From Dendrophyllia cribrosa (taxonomy: Eukaryota > Cnidaria > Anthozoa > Scleractinia > Dendrophylliidae), in assembly GCA_024195265.1 (NCBI GenBank), contig JAJLRJ010000010.1, forward strand, positions 18,294,193 to 18,358,192: a stretch of DNA of 64,000 nucleotides, in the 5' to 3' direction. A model generated the notes under the pieces. The model made no database searches and was not told the origin of the DNA. It saw only the letters and a program-made list of their open reading frames with translations. This document shows positions 61,301 through 64,000 of the stretch, piece by piece; position 1 is the first letter of the stretch, and each line of letters begins with the position of its first letter. The position numbers were made by a program, and so were the translations under genes.

Positions 61301-63220
61301 AAAGCACGGAGTGGGCCTGTTTAGTTGATTCCTTAGCATTGCATTGCATATCACTACTGTGCATAAGTTCTTGCGTCATTAGTTTTCCACACGAACATGC
61401 GCACAGTAAGCACAAGAGGGTTTCCTTTGAGGATAAGGAGAACTAATGAATTAAGAGATTGTTTTCTCCTAAACGAGTATGGTGACCTATCTTTTTTATT
61501 GCTTAATTTTAAAAGCATCCTTTTTATCTCGTTAATGCGCATGCGCGCAAACGAGATATAGGTATCAGTATAAAAAAGGGACAAAAGTTGTTAACAAAGG
61601 TTTGTTGTTAACTTTTGTGGACTTTCGTCCGGGGGGGTTAGTTCTTTCTTCTTTATAGAAGCTATATTAGGGCATTGAGGATATGGTTGGTTAAACCGAT
61701 TAGGATTTCAAGAAGGCCGTCACATACGGCCACTAAAATTTTTTGGGAGCACCCCCGGACCTATTGTTAATTTCCCTAGGGTATTGGGATGTCATAAACT
61801 TGTTATAATTATCTCACGCTACGTCACCACAAAGGTATTAAAGTTCTTATTTAGTTTCGATATCTCACGTTACCTACGGTATCAATCTTTCAAACAGTCA
61901 CCCTTGGGAAATGGCCAGGTGACCGTTATATACAGGGTGACCGCTATATACAGGTGTCCTTTAAACTCTACTGGAAGTTAATGAATAACGTTTTTATATG
62001 GAAATAATCAATAAATTTACATTTTATTGCCAACAACAATTAACAGCAACGTTCAAAATACGAGTTAAAGGCCCGTAAAATGTCCGTGGAAGAAAATAAA
62101 AATAATAAAGAGATAAAATTTCTGATAGAAGACCATAGAAGAGGAATTTGACGCGGAGCGCTCTCATGGTCTATAAAACAACAGCTGTCAACTTGACAAG
62201 TACAGTGTAATTATCAAGGAACTACGCAGAATTCGAAAGTGAATATAGTTTGGTACGGAAAATACGGGTGTTAGTTCGAAGAAAGAAACTACTGTATTGT
62301 TTGAAAGCGATATGACCCGCTTCCGAGAGCTGAACATCGGCACTTTTGTTGCTGTCTGTCGCAACCATGTGTCGGACGCAGGCGATGACGTGTATTTGAC
62401 ATGTATTTGAAGTTGTATTTCGTATAATATTTGTATTTGTGTGCGACCCCTGCCCTGGTAGCTACAATTTAATGAGCTGTTGAATAAAGCTTGTCATGAT
62501 TGGGTAATGGTTTGATCTTAATCCAATTTGGTGACCGTTATGTACAGGTAAAAAATAATGAAATTGTGGATTCGGGAAGTCTAAAGGGTGACCGCGTCCA
62601 TAATATACAGGTGACCGCTTTATACAGGTAAACTTTACAGTAAATACACTGTATAAGGCACGATTTTCGGGAAGTTGTTCGGTGACCGTTATATACAGGG
62701 TGACCGCTATATACAGGGCCGTTATATACAGGTTTGACTGTACTATGTAAATGCAGTGCATGCGCAGTTAACCAAACATTGAGACAGAGTGTTTTGGTGG
62801 CTTTTTGTGGAAACCCTAATTTTGCTAATTTTGGGCATCCAGGAATGAACAGTTTTAAAATGATGGTAAATAAGGCACAGGTCATCGAAAACTGTGTTTG
62901 GCTGAAAAAGTCAAAAAGTCACAAAACTTTGGCACAAGCAATAATTATATGTTGACATCGGGCATTGCTGAATTAAGTATCAGCTGCAAAACTTGAGAGG
63001 AACAATGAAAGCATTTGTATAACTCATAACTCAGTACTTTATCTCCATTAGGATGGTAACATGAGTTAATTTCACTGCATATGTTGAAAGAACAATTCAG
63101 TAACTGTATTTATTTATCTCACCCAATAGACAAAAGGGCTTTCTTTCTTGTTAGCACATCATCTTCTGTAGGACCCCAGATTTATGAATTAGTGACAGCA
63201 ACAGTCACAGATCGAAAGAA
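7478..63220 (+). CDS. ARHGEF11: RGS-RhoGEF family Rho guanine nucleotide exchange factor (21 exons, partial at both ends)
   Basis: Family members are cytosolic effectors of G12/13-coupled receptors that load GTP onto RhoA through a DH-PH module. Here 21 exons, each bounded by AG and GT, keep one open frame of about 462 codons; every junction matches in phase. Order seen: linker (7478-20974), DH domain (21322-40222), PH domain (41522-63220). DH landmarks are KEIKRQEFIHELIHTERTHV (first conserved helix with its Glu), CRRLRLQDII, and QRLTKYPLLLEGI. PH landmarks are GPLTWRI, LLLEDLLILLQKQDDKL and VATDKRAFF. The DH-PH order and wording match ARHGEF1/11/12; from memory ARHGEF11 is closest, but invertebrates usually have a single 11/12 ancestor (RhoGEF2), so the symbol is approximate. 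Not seen: PDZ, RGS-like domain, the last PH helix, start and stop codons. The longest introns (8.6 and 10.6 kb) are packed with transposons. Family call sure; paralogue call weak. Confidence 0.93.
7540..8141. mobile_element. TTAA MITE with a 180-base tandem duplication of its right half
   Basis: Left end TTAAAGGGTGGTTTCATGG mirrors CCGTGAAACCCTCCCTTTAA, which occurs twice, ending at 7961 and 8141. The 180 bases at 7785-7964 repeat at 7965-8144 with almost no change, so the element has one left end and two right ends. Confidence 0.75.
8145..8672. other. Intron sequence, nothing recognised
   Basis: Within the intron after candidate exon 1. No open frame, RNA or repeat structure that I can support. 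Confidence 0.4.
8673..10447 (-). mobile_element. 1.8 kb dispersed element, copy A (uninterrupted)
   Basis: Nearly identical in reverse to 51927-55367. Its ends carry TACTTGGGCGTCGTTG (8694) and the reverse of TTACTTGGGCGTAGCG (10440), a short inverted pair. Contains minus-strand frames of 148 codons (9254-9700) and 91 codons (9790-10065) that match no family I know; the copies differ there almost only at amino-acid-changing sites, so no coding constraint is visible. The CTTAG at 8851 is the empty site for the insertion in copy B. Confidence 0.7.
10448..11271. other. Intron with G-rich tracts and possible coding relic
   Basis: 10990-11060 and 11140-11215 are runs of G on the + strand, including about 15 consecutive G, able to form G-quadruplexes. 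On the minus strand about 10830-10950 reads like broken coding sequence (AENLDWEQFNMPATVEGLQG) followed by stops; I cannot name it. 11231-11265 carries the GGAGCCTTTGATTTTA motif seen at three other places. Confidence 0.4.
11272..12717. mobile_element. 1.45 kb element with about 125-base inverted ends
   Basis: ATTACAGTGCGATCACACGA at the left mirrors TCGTGTGGTCGCACTGTAAT at the right; pairing continues inward about 125 bases with small mismatches. No transposase-like frame. Superfamily not assignable from the flanks. Confidence 0.75.
12716..13100. mobile_element. 385-base foldback MITE abutting the previous element
   Basis: ATTCTACATCAAGTAAATAA mirrors TTATTCACTTGATGTAGAAT, with pairing of about 70 bases. 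It shares its first two bases with the end of the previous element, so one inserted at the other's edge. Confidence 0.75.
13249..13274 (+). CDS. ARHGEF11: Candidate linker exon 2 of the RhoGEF
   Basis: A 26-base stretch after TTTACAG and before GTTAGT, reading QEGMLRLK and ending AG (phase 2). That AG plus the first base of the next exon makes a serine codon. The call rests on phase agreement on both sides and on splice sites only. Confidence 0.5.
13933..14005 (+). CDS. ARHGEF11: Linker exon 3 of the RhoGEF
   Basis: 73 bases, acceptor TTCTTTAG, donor GTAAGT, phase 2 in and 0 out. Reads TSELLLDKPQIAKHV followed by GRSESMKTP, a Ser/basic linker of the type found between RGS-like and DH domains in this family; a phosphosite-rich role is inference. 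Confidence 0.7.
14430..14880. repeat. Dispersed repeat family, intronic copy
   Basis: Shares the ordered blocks TGTAATTCC, GACTTACTGGAAAACACTAC, AAATGTTG and AACTCTTCAATTCTTTGACT with copies at 33300-33480/34030-34215, 34230-34450 and 63260-63600. Diverged, with no terminal repeats recognised. Confidence 0.55.
15548..15609 (+). CDS. ARHGEF11: Linker exon 4 of the RhoGEF
   Basis: 62 bases, phase 0 in and 2 out, donor GTAAGT. Reads RELTTSLKRMRRSVAGTMET and then a split Gly. The acceptor has two nearby AG choices; the one used (exon from AGG) is the one that keeps the frame with both neighbours. Confidence 0.7.
15981..16776. repeat. Long near-perfect hairpin, 392-base arms and 12-base loop
   Basis: 15981-16372 is the reverse complement of 16385-16776 with few mismatches. 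Each arm holds TTAAGGTGGCTC units, the end motif of TTAA elements also seen at 15968 and 26479. It lies in the intron between exons 4 and 5, so the pre-mRNA would form an almost continuous 390-base-pair duplex. Confidence 0.9.
17030..17145 (-). repeat. SINE fragment, reversed
   Basis: Reverse strand carries GGGTTCGAATTCC (B-box), then ATATGTGGGTTAAGCTTGTTG and the TTGGTTCTCGTCCTTGCTC body, matching the SINE at 5195-5470. Confidence 0.65.
17587..17627 (+). CDS. ARHGEF11: Linker exon 5 of the RhoGEF
   Basis: 41 bases between TTTTAG and GTAAGT, phase 2 in and 1 out. Reads GIDSPAMDPVSED, an acidic Ser/Pro linker. Confidence 0.75.
17628..19937. other. Intron between exons 5 and 6, no element recognised
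   Basis: 2.3 kb of AT-rich single-copy-looking sequence; I find no inverted ends, tRNA boxes or coding frames. The longest repeat-poor stretch inside the gene. Confidence 0.5.
19938..19990 (+). CDS. ARHGEF11: Linker exon 6 of the RhoGEF
   Basis: 53 bases after CTCCCAG and before GTAAGT, phase 1 in and 0 out. Reads RRVRSRSPSFLPPEEEP, a basic patch followed by an acidic one. The RSRSPSF stretch could be a kinase or 14-3-3 target, which is inference. Confidence 0.8.
20326..20700. repeat. Dispersed 310-base repeat followed by a tRNA-like block, copy 1
   Basis: 20326-20625 matches 49440-49748 in the same orientation (GTGAATATGCACATG, GTTATCGGTAACG, CATTTGGAGTCTTTAAT, CTACCTTGAA). Just downstream, 20648-20695 has GTGGTTTAGTGCCGAG and AAGTTCAAGTCC, resembling A and B boxes. 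A partial relative lies at 10470-10560. Confidence 0.6.
20915..20974 (+). CDS. ARHGEF11: Exon 7: acidic stretch just before the DH domain
   Basis: 60 bases, phase 0 both sides. Reads DPDMDVDAQPPAWQQVVDKK. The PPAWQQVV core corresponds to the conserved P-x-WQ pre-DH segment of ARHGEF11/12, which in vertebrates helps contact RhoA. Confidence 0.9.
21322..21373 (+). CDS. ARHGEF11: Exon 8: start of the DH domain
   Basis: 52 bases, phase 0 in and 1 out. Reads VIKKLRTKEIKRQEFIH; EIKRQE is diagnostic of RGS-RhoGEFs at the start of the first DH helix. Confidence 0.95.
21374..22061. other. Intron sequence before the palindrome
   Basis: No gene. A short tandem duplication of CATCTTTGCGTATTAGGC occurs at 22008-22052. 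Confidence 0.4.
23645..25334. mobile_element. 1.69 kb insertion within the foldback arm
   Basis: Borders defined by comparison with the intact left arm near 22340. Ends are CATAGTTGCCCCCGC (23641) and GCGGGGGCAGCTATAG (25306), a short inverted pair. Internally, the block GGGGTCTGAGTTTTCCGC appears at 24580 and reversed at 23938, with CACACCCGCA beside each. Confidence 0.65.
25101..25200. mobile_element. 100-base palindromic MITE with 9-base target duplication
   Basis: TAGCCTGCGAATACAGCCGC mirrors GCGGCTGTATTCGCAGGCTA-type sequence (one mismatch in the arms) around a 20-base loop. ACATGGATG flanks it exactly on both sides (25092-25100, 25201-25209). A 9-base duplication suggests mobilisation by a Mutator-like transposase. 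Confidence 0.9.
25888..26495. mobile_element. 608-base TTAA MITE
   Basis: TTAACGTGGCTCCATATAGT mirrors ACTATATGGAGCCACCTTAA, bounded by TTAA. The end motif GTGGCTCC is shared with the 16 kb hairpin. Confidence 0.75.
26807..26859 (+). CDS. ARHGEF11: Exon 9: first conserved DH helix (CR1)
   Basis: 53 bases, phase 1 in and 0 out. Reads ELIHTERTHVRNLKVLSK with the split first Glu, the position that in DH domains contacts Rho switch 1. Confidence 0.97.
27342..28966. mobile_element. 1.6 kb TA-flanked inverted-repeat element with internal tandem repeats
   Basis: CAGTATTGTGAAAAGAAATG mirrors CATTTCTTTTTCCCAATACTG, each followed by TA, as in Tc1/mariner-type insertions. Inside: a roughly 221-base unit from 27916 to about 28440 (GGTCAGAATTTGAC ... 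ATGATGCCGAGATTTGCAT) and a roughly 107-base unit from 28535 to 28765 (TTTTGAAATGGCTC ... AAAGTGTGAT). Many CGAAATATCGC-type motifs near both ends. No transposase. Confidence 0.7.
29080..29245 (-). CDS. Possible minus-strand terminal exon, unidentified
   Basis: On the minus strand after a pyrimidine run and CCAG near 29240, about 51 codons read TQGDLSRTLLHHLKPLI, SQSHVHARSIYPFLEKKEEE and IVIDWNSRQIRQ before TAA. The composition looks protein-like rather than random, and a GTAAG lies just past the stop. I do not recognise it and see no partner exon, so it could be a retained transposon or gene fragment in the host intron. Confidence 0.2.
29246..30344. other. Intron sequence, nothing supported
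   Basis: Part of the intron between exons 9 and 10. An exon-like block at 29518-29560 was rejected because it would break the frame. Confidence 0.4.
30345..30588. mobile_element. 244-base MITE
   Basis: GGGCCCGGTTGTTCGAAAGC mirrors GCTTTGAACAACCTGGCCC; the inner block TTAACGCTAATCC is also mirrored by GACGCTAATCCTGGGTTAGC. No coding capacity. Confidence 0.75.
30589..32620. other. Intron sequence, nothing supported
   Basis: No exon or RNA recognised. ACAGTCAAACCCC at 31369 resembles the outer end of the element at 61.9-62.7 kb, but no partner end is visible nearby. Confidence 0.4.
32621..32714 (+). CDS. ARHGEF11: Exon 10: DH domain
   Basis: 94 bases, phase 0 in and 1 out. Begins VFYRPMLKF and includes INQLFPNMDELIKIH, the family helix with the FPNxxELIxIH pattern. 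It joins directly to exon 9 as in vertebrate homologues, so nothing is missing in the 5.8 kb intron between. Confidence 0.96.
33151..33287. repeat. Perfect hairpin, about 53-base arms
   Basis: 33151-33203 (TATATGTTGTGGTTCAATTT...) equals the reverse complement of 33235-33287 without a mismatch that I can see; the loop is about 31 bases. It lies in the intron between exons 10 and 11. Confidence 0.9.
33764..34030 (+). repeat. Pentanucleotide microsatellites (TGGTT)n then (TATGT)n
   Basis: First GGTTT/TATGTTTGGTTTGG variants, then about 18 uninterrupted TATGT units from 33942 to 34029. Open frames here are low-complexity artefacts. Confidence 0.95.
34030..34450. repeat. Two diverged copies of the 14.4 kb dispersed repeat
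   Basis: 34040-34215 and 34230-34440 each contain AGCATGACACAA followed by GAGAG-type spacer, ATGTTT-AAAT and TCTTTGACT/TCTTTCAT blocks. 33300-33480 carries the first half of another copy; the hairpin and microsatellite separate them. Confidence 0.5.
34781..34948 (+). CDS. Small unidentified open frame within a repeat
   Basis: ATG at 34781, stop at 34946-34948, 55 codons. Includes MFGFKEDKVEWRKVSN and CCAPSPEFREVLRDTYF, which read like real protein rather than low complexity. A 60-90-codon overlapping frame also exists on each strand. No splice context or family recognised; probably a piece of a transposon or captured gene. Confidence 0.2.
   Translation: MVHKPSKGPFTNMFGFKEDKVEWRKVSNANRDATKVLTCCAPSPEFREVLRDTYF
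35391..35476 (+). CDS. ARHGEF11: Exon 11: DH domain
   Basis: 86 bases, phase 1 in and 0 out. Includes LMESMMNRQEE and ITCIGDVMLKR; the IGDVML motif followed by FD in the next exon is typical of this family. Confidence 0.95.
36085..36535 (+). repeat. Minisatellite, about 30-base unit, roughly 14 copies
   Basis: Units follow CATCACCTAGATCTACCCAT plus CTCTGCATCTA with substitutions (TCCCTGCAACTA, CACCCTGCAACTA). It lies in the intron between exons 11 and 12, about 350 bases before exon 12. Confidence 0.95.
36881..36964 (+). CDS. ARHGEF11: Exon 12: DH domain
   Basis: 84 bases, phase 0 both sides. Begins FDDEPGEIAKDA and ends CNHQKLALEQLK, matching the FC-x-x-Q-x-x-ALE motif of the family. Confidence 0.96.
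37072..37113 (+). CDS. ARHGEF11: Exon 13: DH domain
   Basis: 42 bases, phase 0 both sides, reading HRQRKDPKLQQFIA; QRKDPK-x-x-x-FI is conserved in ARHGEF1/11/12. Confidence 0.95.
37315..37432 (+). CDS. ARHGEF11: Exon 14: DH catalytic core (CR3)
   Basis: 118 bases, phase 0 in and 1 out. Contains PLCRRLRLQDII and YQRLTKYPLLLEGI, the most conserved DH element, which packs against the Rho switch regions. The KYPLLL signature is intact, so the exchange site looks functional. Confidence 0.98.
37535..37584 (+). CDS. ARHGEF11: Exon 15: DH domain
   Basis: 50 bases, phase 1 in and 0 out. Reads SHMDSKDIERGIQCTK, the variable loop and helix after CR3. Confidence 0.9.
37744..39217. mobile_element. 1.47 kb inverted-repeat element
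   Basis: GACAAAACACTGACCCCC at the left mirrors GGGGGTCAGCGTTTTGTC at the right; pairing continues through CCCCCTATAAAATTACAGGG. No transposase frame. It fills most of the intron between exons 15 and 16. Confidence 0.75.
38409..38591. mobile_element. 183-base TTAA MITE nested in the 37.7-39.2 kb element
   Basis: TTAAAGGCGCACATTCACCC mirrors GGGTGAAGGTGGGCCTTTAA with TTAA on each side. Confidence 0.7.
39480..39530 (+). CDS. ARHGEF11: Exon 16: last long DH helix
   Basis: 51 bases, phase 0 both sides, reading DLLAYVNQSVKDCENRQ. The YVNQ-x-VK-x-x-EN pattern is the final DH helix of RGS-RhoGEFs. Confidence 0.95.
39531..40144. other. Intron between exons 16 and 17, no element seen
   Basis: Ordinary AT-rich intron sequence. 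Confidence 0.5.
40145..40222 (+). CDS. ARHGEF11: Exon 17: DH-PH junction helix
   Basis: 78 bases, phase 0 both sides. Begins RLSDFQRKIDRRPLE and ends KTMEEFK; L-x-x-FQ-R-x-ID leads out of the DH helix toward the PH domain. Confidence 0.94.
41247..41291. repeat. Short hairpin
   Basis: TGATTTATTCACC and GGTGAATAAATCA flank a 19-base spacer; probably the end of a decayed element. Nearby GCCTCGAG repeats occur at 40925-40945. Lies in the intron between exons 17 and 18. Confidence 0.6.
41522..41597 (+). CDS. ARHGEF11: Exon 18: start of the PH domain
   Basis: 76 bases, phase 0 in and 1 out. Begins DLDLTKKKLVYDGPLTWRIS and ends RTKSI: the linker strand and first PH strand; GPLTWRIS is shared with ARHGEF11. 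Confidence 0.96.
41812..42909. mobile_element. 1.1 kb inverted-repeat element
   Basis: GGCCGGTTCACACTAGGGCC mirrors GCTCTAGTGAGAACCGGCC, with TA outside each end. AAGTGCACTTGAAGTGCACTTG-type units recur inside both ends (41829, 42485, 42872), likely transposase contacts. First of a train of elements in the 8.6 kb intron. Confidence 0.75.
42996..43763. mobile_element. 768-base TTAA element, left of a fused pair
   Basis: TTAAGGTCGCGGGGGATACC mirrors CCCCCCGCGACCTTAA. Its right TTAA is the left TTAA of the next element. Confidence 0.75.
43760..44485. mobile_element. 726-base TTAA element, right of a fused pair
   Basis: TTAAGGTTACAGTGTACCTTC mirrors GAAGGTACACTGTAACCTTAA exactly. It shares one TTAA with the element at 42996-43763, so one inserted into the other's target duplication. 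Confidence 0.8.
44554..45267. mobile_element. 714-base inverted-repeat element with TGA duplication, Harbinger-like
   Basis: GGCCCAGTTCAAACGTCGAA mirrors TTCGACGTTTGAACTGGGCC, flanked by TGA at 44551 and 45268. A GG-starting end and a 3-base duplication fit PIF/Harbinger loosely. TTCATGTGCCGAACCTAAT recurs several times inside each end. Confidence 0.75.
45302..46966. mobile_element. 1.67 kb element with eight subterminal GTTGCGGAGACTAC repeats
   Basis: GGGTCATTCCACAGTATT mirrors AATACTGTGGAATGACCC exactly. The 14-base motif GTTGCGGAGACTAC (or one-base variants) occurs forward at 45483, 45802 and 45822, and reversed at 45648, 46547, 46561, 46760 and 46929. The mainly mirrored layout around an AT-rich centre is that of transposase-binding arrays. 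No coding sequence recognised. Confidence 0.8.
46967..47757. other. Intron sequence, nothing recognised
   Basis: No inverted ends or coding frame identified; a T-rich run lies at about 47170. Confidence 0.4.
47758..47937. repeat. Imperfect hairpin of about 60-base arms
   Basis: CCCATTTCGGAGTTGCTCTT at 47762 pairs with AAGAGCAACTC-type sequence ending near 47937; the arms include GCCTCCTTTTCAAACCGAGG and its mirror. The loop is about 50 bases. Confidence 0.7.
48133..49258. mobile_element. 1.1 kb foldback element
   Basis: TAGCGGAGCTCTCGCTCGCG mirrors CGCAGAGCTCCGCTA; arms of about 430 bases (48133-48600, 48850-49258) pair throughout, for example GTGGTCAAGACCGC with GCGGTCTTGACCAC. No coding sequence. 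Confidence 0.8.
49440..49850. repeat. Dispersed 310-base repeat followed by a tRNA-like block, copy 2
   Basis: 49440-49748 matches 20326-20625. At 49786 a tRNA Ser/Leu-like A-box (TGGCCGAGTGGATTA) and a weak B-box (AATTTGAACTC) follow, then a T-rich run. The same order in both copies suggests a compound element. Confidence 0.6.
50060..50165 (+). repeat. Short tandem AACAAGGTGGTCA-type repeat
   Basis: Three units of AACAAGGTGGTCATATT-like sequence just before exon 19, ending GAGGTTCAACTGTAC. The reverse (TTTGACCACC, GAACCCCC) lies around 42990 and 44485, so these may be two ends of an element hosting the 43-50 kb train. That is inference. Confidence 0.4.
50228..50340 (+). CDS. ARHGEF11: Exon 19: PH domain strands
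   Basis: 113 bases, phase 1 in and 0 out. Contains DLHVLLLEDLLILLQKQDD then KLVLKCLSTTI and ends YQDVK. The LLLEDLL-x-LLQKQD run is a hallmark of ARHGEF11/12 PH domains. It follows an 8.6 kb transposon-filled intron. Confidence 0.97.
50563..51130. mobile_element. Element copy related to 59732-60223
   Basis: Begins TTAAAGTGGTACTACGACGA; shares CCGCCATTACTC and GTGACGTCATATTCGCA in order with the reverse of 59732-60223. Its right boundary is unclear. A frame at about 50912-51020 (ESFAKDNFGEELDEFSGA) reads protein-like. Confidence 0.5.
51131..51926. other. Intron sequence, nothing recognised
   Basis: No supported gene or element. Confidence 0.4.
53489..55178. mobile_element. 1.69 kb element inserted in copy B, 5-base target duplication
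   Basis: GAACGGACCATTAGATTTTT mirrors AAAAATCTAATGGTCCGTCC; CTAAG flanks both ends (53484, 55179) and occurs once in copy A. Contains a TACA/CATA microsatellite (about 54896-54919) and a run of about 17 C near the right end. Confidence 0.8.
53859..54714. mobile_element. 856-base nested element, hAT-like ends
   Basis: CAGGGCGGCGCTACCGG mirrors CCGGCGCCGCCCCTG; TAATTG stands immediately outside both ends. CAGGG ends suggest hAT, though that group normally leaves 8 bases. The left part has GTGGGGCAGGTGGGGCAAAT and its mirror, a strong GC hairpin. Confidence 0.7.
55368..57636. other. Intron with two short hairpins
   Basis: 55943-56036: AACACGAACAGCAGTGTTTT pairs with AAAACACGTGCTGTGAGTGTT around AATTCGAGCGCAAAGCGCGAG. 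56567-56641: GTGCAGTGTCTTTATATC pairs with GATATAAAGTCACTGCAC. Both resemble ends of decayed MITEs. No coding sequence recognised. Confidence 0.5.
57646..59244. mobile_element. 1.6 kb Mutator-like non-autonomous element, 9-base target duplication
   Basis: CGGTCATGTTAAAACGCAGA mirrors TCTGCGTTTTAACATGACCG; pairing runs about 250 bases inward with small gaps. AACAACAAT flanks it exactly (57637-57645, 59245-59253). Long inverted ends plus a 9-base duplication fit the Mutator superfamily. Short GCAGACTGTGCAGACTG repeats lie inside each end. No transposase. Confidence 0.9.
59732..60223. mobile_element. About 490-base element, reverse relative of 50563-51130
   Basis: Ends TAGTACCACTTTAA at the right; the left has TTATAAAGTGGTTCCTAGTG, an imperfect mirror. 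Contains TGACGTCATCTTCC and GAGTAATGGCGGC shared in reverse with the 50.5 kb copy. Confidence 0.55.
60224..60947. other. Intron just before exon 20
   Basis: A 121-codon + frame (60443-60808; YQTLYRKHEEECFI, SEHLMKHSFECLIKLLKQII) is the longest non-repetitive frame here. It begins and ends with no splice or promoter context and matches nothing I know; left unassigned. Confidence 0.3.
60948..61005 (+). CDS. ARHGEF11: Exon 20: PH domain
   Basis: 58 bases, phase 0 in and 1 out. Reads TTHSPIIKLNSVLTRNVAT plus a split Asp, equal to the SPVLKLNAVLIR-like strand in vertebrates. It continues exon 19 directly across a 10.6 kb intron. Confidence 0.95.
61051..61290 (+). repeat. Fragment of the family at 219-570
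   Basis: TTAACCCATTGACAC, GTGAGGGG, GACTGGCAAAATC and TATGGTCTTCCTACCACTTG parallel the first 350 bases of the outer element at 219. No right end found. Confidence 0.6.
61581..61618. repeat. Short palindrome
   Basis: ACAAAAGTTGTTAACAAAGG mirrors TTTGTTGTTAACTTTTGT. Confidence 0.7.
61905..62745. mobile_element. Element with repeated GTGACCGTTATATACAGG units at both ends
   Basis: Units or close variants occur at 61919, 61937, 62531, 62588, 62609, 62680, 62698 and 62715; the right edge ends in GGTTTGACTGTAC. Terminal iteron-like repeats suggest transposase sites. No coding sequence. In the intron between exons 20 and 21. Confidence 0.65.
63130..63220 (+). CDS. ARHGEF11: Exon 21: PH domain, last exon in the window
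   Basis: 91 bases, phase 1 in and 2 out, donor GTAAGT. Reads KRAFFLVSTSSSVG and PQIYELVTATVTDRK; QIYELV-x-x-T-V is the last PH strand before the C-terminal helix, which must lie past the window end. Confidence 0.96.
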
Positions 63221-63259
63221 GTAAGTGCCTTATGGTAAATACTATGTATTTACGAGAAC

Positions 63260-63600
63260 CATTTTGAGGTTGGTTTTTAATTCGTGGATATGCAAGGCAT
63301 TGAACGAGTTGTAGTAGACGGATCTTTTCTTCCGTCTATCGTCTGTAATTCCGCTGTCCAGCGCATATGACTTTGAGTTCAAATGGATTTTTCAGGACTT
63401 AGGAAAACGCTACAGCACGATTAATGTTGTTTTTAATGTGTGAAATTACACTGCCATTTGTTAAAGTTCAAATAAACCAGATTTTGTTTTGAAAACAATG
63501 AATTAAATACATGCCTTAGCGTGACCTAATACGTATTGAGAACTGGGAGATGTAATGTTTTAAATTTGTTTACTCGTCAATTCTTTGACTGTCTGTGAAA
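63260..63600. repeat. Dispersed repeat family, copy near window end
   Basis: Shares ordered blocks (GGACTTAGGAAAACGCTACAGC, AAAGTTCAAATAAACCAGATT, TACTCGTCAATTCTTTGACT) with 14430-14880 and 34030-34450. Confidence 0.6.
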
Positions 63601-63659
63601 AAAAAAAATACACTTAACTGCAAATGAAATTTAAATGGTAGATGTTCACTTGCCTGTTG

Positions 63660-63978
63660 TTTTCTTAAATCTGTTGCGGAGCCAAGTGGATGTGAAGTGC
63701 AATTTGTGATACAAAACAATAATTCATCACGAACCTTTGCCGTGATGCTGTCAGGCGGCTTTCATTATCGCTTCGCATTTCTCTGTTGGTTTTTAATTTA
63801 TTAACATTTTGACAGTGTGACAGCATTAAAATAAACAAGAGGTGAATTTTGATAAACACATAGAGGCATTGTGTAATTCTGTATGGTCAAAGCTATGCGA
63901 CGAACATTGTTTCGTATCGCAAAATTCTTCTCACGACAACTATTCCGCTTGGCTCCGCAGCAGATTCAAGAAAACATC
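63660..63978. mobile_element. Foldback MITE at the window end
   Basis: 63661-63740 (TTTTCTTAAATCTGTTGCGGAG-like, GATACAAAACAAT) pairs in reverse with 63890-63978 (ATTGTTTCGTATC, CTTGGCTCCGCAGCAGATTC). About 318 bases; flanks are not resolved. Confidence 0.7.
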
Positions 63979-64000
63979 AGGCAAGTTGGCATCTACCATT

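Noticed and set aside
1..64000. Bacterial-style operon, phage, defence or biosynthetic cluster
   Set aside because: No dense coding, no ribosome-binding sites and no contiguous long frames; splice-bounded exons and MITEs show animal nuclear DNA.

Overview
The window is nuclear DNA from an animal, most likely an anthozoan cnidarian such as a reef coral. The evidence for this is AT-rich sequence, short exons in long introns, a degenerate TTAGGG-like patch, and a dense load of short inverted-repeat DNA transposons. There is also a tRNA-derived SINE whose body I associate with coral genomes. The species call is inference.

I can support one protein-coding gene. It lies on the + strand and runs through nearly the whole window. 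Twenty-one short exons between 7478 and 63220 join with matching codon phase at every junction into about 462 codons with no stop. They encode an acidic/basic linker, a complete Dbl-homology (DH, RhoGEF) domain and most of the following pleckstrin-homology (PH) domain. Wording such as QRLTKYPLLL, the linker from KKKLVYDGPLTWRI through the first PH strands, and VATDKRAFF places it in the RGS-RhoGEF group (vertebrate ARHGEF1/11/12, fly RhoGEF2). From memory it is closest to ARHGEF11. Both ends are missing: the PDZ and RGS-like domains expected upstream and the end of the PH domain plus C-tail lie outside the window or were not recognised.

The rest is intron or upstream sequence filled by transposon fossils. 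0-5.1 kb: an imperfect foldback carrying two piggyBac-like elements that appear to have entered as a pair. 5.2-8.2 kb: a SINE, a tRNA-like relic and two TTAA MITEs. 8.7-10.4 kb: one arm of a 1.8 kb element whose inverted second copy lies at 51.9-55.4 kb. 11.3-13.1 kb: two abutting inverted-repeat elements. 16.0-16.8 kb: a near-perfect 0.8 kb hairpin. 22-25.6 kb: a large palindrome split by a 1.7 kb insertion. 25.9-29 kb: a TTAA MITE and a TA-flanked element with internal tandem repeats. 33-36.5 kb: microsatellites and a 30-base minisatellite. 37.7-39.2 kb: an inverted-repeat element with a nested MITE. 41.8-49.3 kb: a near-continuous train of seven elements. 50-60.9 kb: nested elements and a Mutator-like element with exact 9-base target duplications. 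61-64 kb: repeat fragments.

I saw no rRNA, functional tRNA, CRISPR array, microbial operon or new multi-gene system. The unusual content is transposon architecture inside one RhoGEF gene: composite insertion, dated nesting, subterminal motif arrays and long intronic hairpins.
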